Part shown: in pieces, positions 52,610-64,000 of the stretch
Position numbering within the stretch: the stretch's first letter is position 1
Layout: every line of letters begins with the position of its first letter
DNA from: Dermatophagoides farinae
Lineage: Eukaryota > Arthropoda > Arachnida > Sarcoptiformes > Pyroglyphidae
Assembly: GCF_024713945.1 (NCBI RefSeq)
Contig: NC_134683.1
Span: forward strand, 2,501-66,500
DNA: 64,000 nt
Direction: 5' to 3'
Program-made: the position numbers and the translations under genes
The notes under the pieces: model-generated
What the model saw: the letters and a program-made list of their open reading frames with translations, nothing else
What the model was told of the DNA's origin: nothing
The model's database searches: none

Positions 52610-53469
52610 CGTCTGGGATTCAATAAAACAAAGCAACGACTGATGCAAATGATGATTTGGAATAAACAATCAACTGATACTTGTGTGTGTGTGTGTGTGA
52701 CGACTATGACTAATGATGGTGACAACTGGAAATGCACACTTTACATGTGCATTGGATGGATGTCTTACAGACACCAATCCTGACTGTTAATCCAAGTTGA
52801 TCCAAATTAATCCAATTAATGTGCGCGGAATGTAATCAACAATCATCAACAACAACAATTCAATCAACTAAAGTGGGTGTTTTGCCAATATAACGCCAAA
52901 TAAAAGACATATGGATTCAGCAGACAAGGGTCAAAGGAATGATGATGATGACTTGCCACACAAACATGGGGCAGTGAAAGTAGCAACCAGCAGCAAATGT
53001 TGATCCAATAATTAGATTGCTGATAGATTTTTATAGGTGGATGATGATTATGCACACTGCTGGATGCTGTCCAATCGGTATATTGTTGGCCACACAATAA
53101 ACAACGATGATCGTTCGTGTCTGTGTTTGTGTGTGTGTGTGCGTGATTAATCTTTCTCAACAGCTCAATGCAAATAGCAGACACACCACCAAGATAGCAA
53201 CTATGATGACACCAGCAACATTCTAGGGTGTCATGCGCCCTAACAAACAAATGTAGCTTTTATTGAAAAAAAAATTCAATTATTGTGACAAATCAATGTG
53301 AAAAGATTTTATGAAAAAAAAAATTAGAACAGTTAATACACGTGACAAAATGAGTCATGTTTATTCGAATTATATTTATAACATGCATGCATGTGGCCCA
53401 GAGATTAGTGTGTTGGAAATGAAATGTCAAAAACCAAAATTGTGTAATTTCTTTCTGTGTGTAAACTGA
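52610..53469. other. Intergenic region with GT microsatellites
   Basis: 860 bp between the PITP start and the secreted-protein stop. Contains (GT)n at 52682-52699 and again near 53125-53142. A 128-codon open frame at 52864-53250 has low-complexity His/Cys-rich content and no start context; I regard it as chance. Confidence 0.5.
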
Positions 53470-53933
53470 TTATTCATCATTGCCATACTGGTCATAGGGG
53501 TGGTGGTCGGGAAAAACCACGTTCGACGTGTAGGATCCCGCAGCCTTTACCGATTTCGATGGTACAACTTGCATTTGAACCTGGCCATCACTGCAACCTT
53601 GACACACGGGCAAGGCAACTGGACGTGTGACCAAAGTCTTTTTCTTGCGAAACACGAGCATAGGCACACGAACCATGACCGGAACTTTTTGGAAACCAAT
53701 ACCGATTTCTGGCGATTCCTCTACATATGCCTTTGTGTGCACATAACCGGCTGCTGGTGGACCTCGACTTGTAAACAGCGATCCCAATGAAAACGACATG
53801 CATGGAACGATGGCCACGAACGCAACCAACAACAGGAAAGCCTGCATGATGCGTTCTATTCTCTAGAATAATTGACTAAACAAATGAGAGAATCATTCAC
53901 AAATCAATAGTCAATACTTACGGAGAATCTCAT
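53470..53933 (-). CDS. Small secreted protein of unknown function
   Basis: Two exons, 53922-53933 and 53470-53862, joined over a 59-bp intron in frame (MRFS|RIERIMQAFLLL); 134 aa. The hydrophobic stretch AFLLLVAFVAIVPCMSF is a good signal peptide, with cleavage expected soon after. The mature part is basic and Pro/Val-rich with a KVPVMVRVPMLVFRKKK segment and a single CQGC pair; no transmembrane segment. I do not recognise the family; it could be a cuticle or lineage-specific extracellular protein. A TATA box lies about 110 bp upstream of the ATG. Confidence 0.75.
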
Positions 53934-54414
53934 TCTCGAATATCGTACAATGTGTGTGATTTGATTATGCAACAGAATGTGCGACTGAAACACCAACGAT
54001 CAAACAGCAAATTGAAATCAAACCAAACTTGTACAAGTCTTTTATATAAAAGTTCTCTCTGTCTGCACTTTATTATTATCTAATCCATCAGCAGCGAATC
54101 GTCTATAACATTCAGCGATCCTGGGCAATGATAAATTGCATCTCGGAATTCGGGACAGGTTTCATGTGTGTGTATGTGTGTGTGTGTCATAGTGCCAAAT
54201 CTAGGCCAAAGATCAAAAGGTCACAGAGGACAGGAATGTTTGCACAGTACTAATGAGAAAATATTTTAATGGCAGCCCCCGACCAATAGACACTTTAACC
54301 AATGAGCAAAGATCAACCACAAGGTTTTATATATAACATTCAATGTGTGTGTATGGATGCATTTATTCTTGACAAGTTGGTGCTATTAAGTATGTGAATA
54401 TGAATGATATAAAA
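53934..54414. other. Intergenic region with TATA box and GT repeat
   Basis: 480 bp between the secreted-protein start and the stop of the kinase gene. Besides the TATA box it holds a (GT)n run near 54169-54188. Nothing else supported. Confidence 0.5.
54041..54050 (-). promoter_or_regulatory. TATA box of the small secreted-protein gene
   Basis: On the minus strand the sequence reads TTTATATAAAAGACTTG, a strong TATA box about 110 bp before the start codon at 53933. Other host genes here lack such an obvious TATA, suggesting a tissue-specific, strongly expressed gene. Confidence 0.65.
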
Positions 54415-56110
<1,696 letters not shown>

Positions 56111-56605
56111 ACCCGAATATCACTAGACCATCGATCAACACAACGATGACAAAAACAACCAACTGAACAGACGATGTGATCAAATGATACTGGACGATGA
56201 CGTCGTCGTCGTAAAATGTTGTATTGTCACTTGTTGATGAGCAGACAATAGCTCAACAAGGAAAATGACAGTCTGATGAATTGTCGTCGTCGTCGTCAAT
56301 CATTGAATAAATCACAAGACATCAACCATACAAACATATGTATTTGGCCTTTGCTCATTGCAACCATCGTCTGCTCACTCGTTCATCACTATCGATTGGC
56401 GATTGTTCATGTTTGAATAATTCAAATTGATACTGAATAAATAATGTGGATTGTAGCAATTGTATAGCATTTTTTATTGTTACATTACAATGATTACACA
56501 ATATATAATAATAATAACCAAATAAAAATAGAAAAAAGAATAAAGCTTTAATGAATATATATAAACACACACGGGGAATGGTCATAAGTAGACTGCGAAA
56601 TAAAC
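56111..56605. other. Intergenic region between kinase and VPS50 genes
   Basis: 495 bp with GTC/GAC-rich short repeats (CGTCGTCGTCG at 56199-56300) and AT-rich sequence that should include the VPS50 3' UTR and the kinase promoter. No gene seen. Confidence 0.5.
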
Positions 56606-59600
56606 TCACTCATTCGTCACTGGTGCTGATTGTGAATGTTCCAACGATGAGGCATCGATAACGGACAACAAGGAACTTTGTAGCTTTTTGTTATCGCCAG
56701 CAATACAAGTGATGAGCGATACAATTTGCTTTCCAGTGTAGACGTTTGACTTCTGACGGATCCAATCGGCGAATGTAGACTCGGTAATGTAGAATGCTTT
56801 GATGTATTCTTCCACTTGAAGACGTTCGTTGGCCAGATAGCTTTTCAGGCTGCTTTTGGCAGTTTGTTGGTTCGTGTAGTAATAGTAATAGTAGCAGGGT
56901 GTCATCAGTTTTTCCATATGCGACAGAAATTGTTCGTAATCCAATTGCATTAAAGCTCGACCTTCGTTTGTGCATTTGCGAACAGTTGAGAATCCCTCGA
57001 TGAACGTTCGATTCAAGGCACGCAACAGGCATTCCCAAAGAGTTATTGGAATTCGTCTAGACAACCATTCAAGTTTGGTCAACGGCATAATGTTTCCATC
57101 TTCATCATCATCATCACCATCACCATCATCATCATCACCATCGACGTGGTCATCTTCGATCAAACTGGCCGTAAGAAAGGTCAGGTCATGTGAATGCAGC
57201 AATTGGCCATAGGCAGCATCGAAGCGATTCAATTGCTCAACAATAACGTTGACATATGGCGAATGTATGGATGGTATCTCTTTCAGATCCCAACGAGTTT
57301 GTTGCATCTGTTGTACGATCGTCTCGTAAGGCAATAATTTGGTGACCACGGCGTATAAACACTGATACTGCAAACTTGCCACACTCGACCACATCTAGAG
57401 TCCGATACAAATGATGAATCAATTAAGAGTCGTAAAAAAACAATATTCTATACTAATAAACATACCTTGTCGTGGTAGAATTGAATACCCTTGATGAATC
57501 CGTCCTTTGTCAATTTCGACGTTTCAGCATTCAGACTCCAGGATGATTCATCATCATCTTGTTCATCGTCGGGTCGTAAAAACTCCAACAGCAACGGACA
57601 AAGGTGATAAAATTGACGGCCTATGAAAATCCTGTGGAAAAATCATTAATGACAATCACTCTTGACAATAACCACACTATCATCACACTCACATGGACTG
57701 GATGGCCATAATACGTTCACCAAGAGCATAGTGTCGATCGGCCAATTGAATAGGAACATATTCTGAAAGATCAGGACATGGATATTTGGGCATTGACCAA
57801 GCAGCCTTCGAAGGAGAGCAATTTGCCGATCCAATCTCGTCGTCTTTCAGGATAAAAGTCCCATTATTCGAAATCAAAGTCTCATTAATGCGTTTGATGA
57901 ACAAAGACAATTTGTGATTGAGCTGCAATCGATTCGATTGTGATGATGGTGGTGGTGGTGGTGTGCTCAGCTGATTCACAACAAGCCACGACACCGGTAA
58001 TGCATCTTTGGCAAAAAAGTGATAGACCACGTACAAATAATAATCAAATAGTTCGAGTAACGCTTGTATGATATCATGTGAAATTGGCCGCAACAGAAAC
58101 ATTATGTTCATGTAACGGCCCATCAATCGAACCACATTCAAAGCCGTGTTGGTGGTCACAATCTCCATCTTGGAGCTTGACACGGAATCGTTCGGTGGTC
58201 GAATGTCACATCGATCATCATCTCTGTCGGAATCAGAGTCGAATGTCTGCTGAGAAATGATTGTATCACGGGTAATGAGTTCATCGAAAGGCGACACCGA
58301 TACCCGCAGCGATAAAACATCATCATCAGCGTCCAAATCGTCCGCGACAAAGTAGCATGCTCTGGTCGTGCCCGAAGCAACGGGCGACAGCAGCAATGTG
58401 GAAGGAATGGCTTTGGTCAGTTTGTCTTTTTTCCCGGTTGAACATTGTCCTTCGTGAATTTTCATTCGCAGCAATCGTTGTTTGATGAATGCAAATTCCT
58501 GCAGCTTGGCAATCAGTTCAAATTCATCGGTCGTTTCGATTGGACAACGGGTCCATATCTCATTCTCGAGGAAAATCTTCAACTCGAACATGGACACCTG
58601 ATGATAGGATTGAACATAGGCTCTAGTCTGCTGATAAAGCGTGCTTTCCAATTCCATAGTTGGACTGGCTGATGGTGACAACAATTCATTCCGATGATGA
58701 TTGCAAAGTTGGTAAAGCTGACAAAACTGCTTGCCAATCTCAATCATTCGCTCAGACACGCTCAATATCTTGATGAATTCTTCGAAACTAAACAGCAGTT
58801 GATCCTGGTGGTGGTGGTGGTGAGTAATCTGATCAACATCATCGCCCGGTGGCTGGTTAGTTGCTGCATCAGAATGCATCAAATCGGCATGGTTGCCCGG
58901 TTGTTGGTGGACAAACTTGACACTGGTGAGAAGAATCCGAACTTTGTGCTGAACGTCTGACCAAACTCGCAGTGCCCCATGTGAAAGCTTCTTGACTGCC
59001 AAATCAATTTCCTCTTTGGTCAAGCTCGATGGCTGACGTTGATAGAATGCAAGACAATGGTGATAGTTGTACATGACATCCCAAAGAGCACGACACATGT
59101 CAATCAAACACTGTAGGAACGATTCAGGATTCAGATGCTGACACAGTTCGGCCAACGGTTTGCGTTTGAAGCTAGATTCTGTGGCCGTGTGATGATGATG
59201 ATCGGGCGAAAAGAGTTTGACGTAACCGAGAACAATGCCGAACGCTTTGTCGTGGATGGTGTTGACAAAATGGAGTTGTAACTGCTGCAGCGATGATTCT
59301 GTTTTGCCAATCTGAGAATATGCTTTGACCAGTTGTCGATAGGTTCGGACACAGAATCGATCGCACATCTTGGCCAACACGGCGTCCATCTGATCGCCCA
59401 CCAACTGAATGGCCACCAGCAGTCGATCTCGCATTTCGGCCACACAACTATACTTTTCGGAAAGTGATTCGAGAATGTCCATCTGTTTGTCTAACAAATC
59501 GATGGCCGTGGAAAAGTTCTTTTCGTACTGGAGCATATAATCGATGCGTTCGACCGTCTCTCTCAGTCGTTTGATCGCTTGCAGACAATCGATGATCTGA

Positions 59601-60374
59601 ATGATTGCTTCACGTAGTCGATGGTTATCGATGATGGTCATGCTGGTTTGGGTAAAATTTCGTTTCGATTCTCTAAAAGCTCGACGGCCATCCACACAGG
59701 TGTGTATGGCTGTTGCCAAATCCTGTTCGATGCATCGGACACGTGCCAATTCCGATTGAAAGTGACCATCGTTGGCCAGTATCATCTCAGTCAATCGTTT
59801 CGACACGATCGTCTGTTGACCAGTAAGTTTCTTTTTCTCTAGTTCAATGTAGTTGAGCAATTCATCGGCCTGGCTCAGTGGAGGCAATTTCGAAAGAACA
59901 CACTTTTCCATTATTTTGGCCTGTTCCAACAAATCGTTATTGTTCCTATCGAATTCCAACTCATCACAGTCCGGTGACTGATGGTCAGCTGGTTGACTTG
60001 GATCAAGAAAAAACTCTGAGCCGATTGATTCAATGATGCCATCTTCATCCTCGGCACTGGTGAATGTTTTGACCATCTCTTCGTATGGAGACAAAGTACG
60101 TTGGCACCGTTCTTGCACATACGAATTGATCAAACAGTAATTGTATTCGATTGCCGTTGATAAATCAATCGTTGGCTTGCCACCATCTTCATCATGGCAT
60201 ACGCTATTCGGAGATGAAACACTGGATAATCGTGGGCGATCTCCCGTCGATAAAACTTTGGCCGAACTTTGCTAGACACGCGTGTATAAATTATTGTACA
60301 AGTTTCAAGTCTGAGTGAAATCAACTTACCACTTGTTTGAAAATTGATCTGAGCTTTTTGTTTCCAACTTCCAT
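56606..60374 (-). CDS. VPS50: VPS50 / syndetin, EARP complex subunit
   Basis: Four exons: 60330-60374, 57693-60271, 57466-57631, 56606-57394; splice phases agree; 1192 aa against about 960 in vertebrates. N-terminal coiled part: KLPPLSQADELLNYIELEKKKL, VSKRLTEMIL, LARVRCIEQDLATAIHTCVDGRR, FTQTSMTIIDNHRLR, YSCVAEMRDRL, IHDKAFGIVLGYVKLF. C-terminal part: LNVVRLMGRYMNIMFLLRPISHDII, LFDYYLYVVYHFF, NRTFIEGFSTVRKCTNEGRALMQLDYEQFL, VEEYIKAFYITE. VPS50 replaces VPS54 in a GARP-like tether for endosome-to-surface recycling. Extra length comes from acidic and His/Gln-rich inserts (for example GDDDDGDGDDDD). Confidence 0.94.
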
Positions 60375-61038
60375 GGTTCAGAAACTTGATCAATCCATAA
60401 TTGGATGTCGTCGATTCGCAAATCTTGTTTACAAGCACCACCACCAACATACACCTGTCAACATGCAAAGGTTTTGTTTATGCCTGTGCCGCGTACGTCC
60501 TCTATGGATGGCCATGCGACGAGCATTTAAATTTTGAAATTTCTTCTTTGTAGCATTTCTCTCTTCAATTGTAGCAATATATAATTTTGTACTGAATGTA
60601 TAATAATAGGAAACAAATAATTTTAATGATGACATTTGCAATAAAGATTAAAAGTTATTTACAAACAAAATGGATACAATTCGTCTAGGTATTCAATAAA
60701 ATGAAAATAATTATGGTAATAAGTTAGACCAAGAAGTATAAGATGGTGTGTGATCAACAAAACAAAAATGATAAAATAAGAAAAGAAAAATTCATTTGTG
60801 TGACACATTGAATGCTATTATTGTTGTTGTTGTTGTTGTTGTTGGGTGGTGATAAGTACAAAAAAGACATGATCATGATGATGCATATATATAGAAAACA
60901 ATGAGTAATGAATAATAAGGATTTTTTTGTTTTGTTTCTAAGCAATCCAGTAATTTGGTAATAAGCTATCACACACGTAGAGGAGGTTGTAATTGAGTGA
61001 ATTTACAGAGAGGGAGAGAGAGAGAGAGATGATTTCAA
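60375..61038. other. Intergenic region between VPS50 and the AUTS2-like gene
   Basis: 664 bp, AT-rich, with (TTG)n at 60816-60844 and (GA)n at 61010-61030. It should hold the 3' UTR of the AUTS2-like gene and the VPS50 promoter. No ORF or RNA gene supported. Confidence 0.5.
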
Positions 61039-64000
61039 TCAACGACCAGCCGTTGTTGAACCATATCCAGATTCGGCCAAGCCGGCTGCTTTCATAAAAT
61101 TCATCATAGATGACGATGTCGATGCTTCGGATGCCGCAAATGGATTATGATGACGACCCATTGATGTCGACGATCCAAACATACCGGCTGCAGCCGCAAA
61201 TTGCTGATGATGTGCAGCGGCGCCAAACAACGATGCTGTTGGCGGTGGTGGTGGCATATACCACGAATTCAAATATGAATGATGATTCAATGGCGGCGGT
61301 GGTGGTTGTGGTGGATATGGCGAATAAGCAGAGGACGATGGCCCAGCGGTTGTCGATAGATTATTGGGCGCTAAACCAAGATGAACAGTGGCTGAATGAT
61401 GACTTCTGGTCGATTTATTATTATCACTTTTCTTTTCATTCGTTTGAAGCATTTCCAATTTTTCAATTTGTTCTTTGTTCAGTTTTTCAAGTATACTGGC
61501 ACCACCTCCAGATGAATTGAGTAATGAATAACGAGAAAATATACTTTCACGATCAGGTGTGACCAAACCAGCCCGTAATGATATGTCTTGTAATGATTTG
61601 AATGGGTCAGGAACAATTGGCGATGAATTGGCGGTCGAACCTGGATAATGATGATGATGGCCCAAGGAAGGCCAAAGAGGAGTGGGTGCTTTCGATGTTG
61701 TAGTTGTCGTTGTTGTTGCGGTTGCAGTTGTTGGCCTTTGTGATTGTGATGCAATATCAACACTTGTACGACCTGGTAAAAATGCAGTCGAAGGAGGTGT
61801 TGGCGGAAACGGACCATTATTCGTAGCAGCGGCCGCTGCCGCAGCATTCAGCAGATCAAAATAACGTTGTTGCTGTTCATTGGGCAATGCAGTTGACGCA
61901 GTAGATGTTGTAGCGTGATATGGCAACGATGATGATGATGATGACGATGACGATGATAGTGGAGAGATCGGGGAACAATGATCCATATGTCTGCTAGTAG
62001 CACCCAACAGATAGTTACTAGCAGGCAATAATAGATTGCCGTTTTCCATCGAATTTTGTTGTTGTTGTTGTTGCTGCTGCTGTTTCGTTTGTTTGGATTT
62101 TTTGCCACTGGATGTTTCATTTCGATGATGATGATGAATATCACCATTATGATGTTGATGCTTATTGGATGATGGTCGATTCTTACTGTCGGATGATTCA
62201 TTTTTACGTTTTTGTCCGCTAACGTGTTTATCCATCGATGGTGGTGGTGATTGATTCGTTCGACTCAACGTTGGTGCTGACGATGACATAAGATGATCTG
62301 TATGTGGTCGATTGAAAGCAGCCCATGCTGATAATGCTGCTGAATAATAATCATTTGTATTGGACGAAATGATTGGTGGTTGATTACGGCCATAAATAGA
62401 TGTTGATGATGTTAGTGGTGATGGTGGCGACGGACGTGGCCACATATCAAATGATCCAGCATGTGATGGCTGAGGTGGTGGTGGTGGTGGTGCTGGTATT
62501 GGTGCTGGTGGATATAATGCAGGTAGATTTGGTGGTGCCGATAATGACGGTAATCCTGGGTGCGGAAATCTGGTAGGATATTGCTGTGTAATGGTTGTAA
62601 CCGATTGGGATCGCGTCAATGTCGTTAGACCATTATATGGATCAAGTGCTTTCACAGTTGTGGTTGAATAATTTGAAATACTTAACAATACTGGATCGGA
62701 TGGTGGTTGTGGGGGTGGTGGTGGTGGTGCTGCTGCTGGTTTTTGTGGAATACTATGAATCGGTTGTGATGTCGATTCAACGTGGGTAATAACGGGTGCA
62801 ATGTTTGCATTCGAGTGTTGCTGTTGCTGTTGTTTGGCTTTCGATATAGACGAAGATGATCTATGACTTTTCATCATCGGAATGAACGATGTATTTTCCT
62901 TTTTGATATCACGTTCTTCGCTCGAATGTTGCCCTTTATTATTGAGATTGGCGTATTTTCTATCCTGATAAATGTTCCAGGCAATTTTGACATGCATACT
63001 GGCACCACGAATCTTTCCTTTGCGCTAATGAACAAGTGAAACAATCGATTAATTCATTTCATCATTCAATCAATTTGAATTATAGTGAACAAACCTCTTG
63101 TAATGATAATTGCGATGATGATGATGATGATGATGGCTGTTCGAATTTCATTGTTGATCGTGCAACATTCGGCGCTGATGCTACCGGTTTGATGATCACA
63201 GTCTGTGGCTGTTGCATGGTTGTCGAAACAGGCTTTCGACAATTGGCCATTGGATAATTTGTCAATGTGGACGATGACGTTGATGACATTGATGAATTAT
63301 GATCATGTTCATAAGGTCTATTAGGCGTCGTGTTATTATTCAATGGGTAAGGCTACAAAATCAAAATGAACACAACAACAACAACAACAATTAGAACGAA
63401 TCAAACATGAAATCATCAACGAACCGAATTGGCATTAGACATGTAAGGTGATGCATTGGCCAACGTCGTCGTTGTAGTCGTAGTCGTCGTCGATGCTGCT
63501 GTTGACGGCGCTGGTGGTGGCGGTATCATCATCAACGATGGTGACGGTGAATTTTTCAGATTACGTGCAAACAGGTGATGATGAGGTGTAGGTGTCAATG
63601 GACCACCGCCGGAAATATTATTAAACGACGTCAATGGTGGTGGTAACGGTGGTTGCAGCTGACGACTACTGCTGCCATCATAAGTAGATACTGCAGCAGC
63701 GGCAGCAGCAATCGATGCTGCCAAAAATCGTGAATCCAATTCATGTCGAAGTAATTCTTGACCTACATTATTACACACAAGACAATCAATCAAAACGATG
63801 AACAATACAATGAAACAACATACTCTGTGATGACGAATAAATGGACGATGATGCCGATGATGATGATGGCAACGGCAGCGATTGCATTGTGGATGGAGTA
63901 AAATAACTGGCCAATGATGCTGGTGTAGCCGGTGTTGGCGGACATTGACCACCACCACCACCAACACCACCATTACTACCGAATACGGGATGTACCGGTG
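61039..64000 (-). CDS. AUTS2/Tay-like nuclear protein, 3' part (runs off the window)
   Basis: Exons on the minus strand: (beyond 64000)-63824, 63425-63762, 63095-63352, 61039-63024; phases agree across all joins. Two blocks match the AUTS2/FBRSL1/Tay family: QELLRHELDSRFLAAS (vertebrate AUTS2 has ELNSRFLAS) and, after the last intron, RKGKIRGASMHVKIAWNIY (vertebrate KPGKWCAMHVHIAWQIY), which is the conserved core before the long Pro/His-rich end. The rest is low complexity with Ser, Gln, His, Ala and Pro runs. In animals AUTS2 joins a PRC1 variant and affects neural gene expression. The 5' exons lie to the right of the window. Confidence 0.8.

Noticed and set aside
52864-53250. 128-codon minus-strand ORF between PITP and the secreted-protein gene
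   Set aside because: His/Cys-rich low-complexity product derived from GT and ATG-rich DNA, no family signature, no splice context.

Overview
This is a chromosome end from an arthropod. The window opens with about 266 bp of CCTAA repeats (TTAGG on the other strand), the usual arthropod telomere repeat, with the C-rich strand running 5'->3' from the left, so base 1 faces the chromosome terminus. The unique right part is very gene-dense, with introns mostly of 50-80 bp and intact arthropod/metazoan genes. Together with AT-rich, CAT/CAA-rich sequence this suggests a mite (Acari, possibly an astigmatid); the species is inference.

Bases 267-42489 are a head-to-tail array of five telomere-associated non-LTR retrotransposons (LINEs), all on + and all with their 3' ends toward the centromere. 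In order: TTAGG cap; A (5'-truncated, decayed); B (intact ORFs); a 427-bp TTAGG block; C (intact); D (intact ORFs, apparently 5'-truncated); 8 bp of CCTAA; E (intact); a short CCTAA stub and a 3'-UTR remnant of another copy. B, C, D and E each keep an ORF1 Gag-like protein with three zinc knuckles and an ORF2 with APE-type endonuclease, reverse transcriptase (YADD), a degenerate RNase H-like region and a terminal CCHC. By ORF2 and UTR similarity there are three subfamilies: A/E, C/D and B.

The unusual system is at the 3' ends. Each element carries, inside its own 3' region, a TATA box, a conserved CCTAGTG/CCTATAGTG-type start block 42-46 nt downstream and an ATG. In B, C and E this is followed by a direct repeat of the element's own 5' end (about 297, 250 and 433 bp; the last two are identical), then a separate AT-rich tail. 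Full-length E begins exactly 32 nt downstream of the position of the TATA box in its 3' copy. This is the logic of Drosophila HeT-A (promoter in the 3' end) and TART (non-terminal repeats), here in a TTAGG-telomere arthropod. The 3' UTRs also hold three RNA-structure candidates with compensatory changes: a stem/8-nt bulge/GGC/CCCGTAAA-loop motif in all elements, tandem 36-nt hairpins in A, C, D and the base remnant, and a terminal GAYYGGC hairpin in B, D and E.

Bases 42631-46104 are subtelomeric sequence with a minisatellite and no gene I can recognise. From 46105 on are host genes: PISD, metaxin-2 (MTX2), NIPSNAP, RMND1 (four nuclear genes for mitochondrial proteins in 4.8 kb), a class I phosphatidylinositol transfer protein, a small secreted protein, a divergent GSK-3-like kinase, VPS50/syndetin (EARP complex) and the 3' part of an AUTS2/Tay-like gene that runs off the right edge. 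Exon joins were deduced by hand from splice sites and reading phase.
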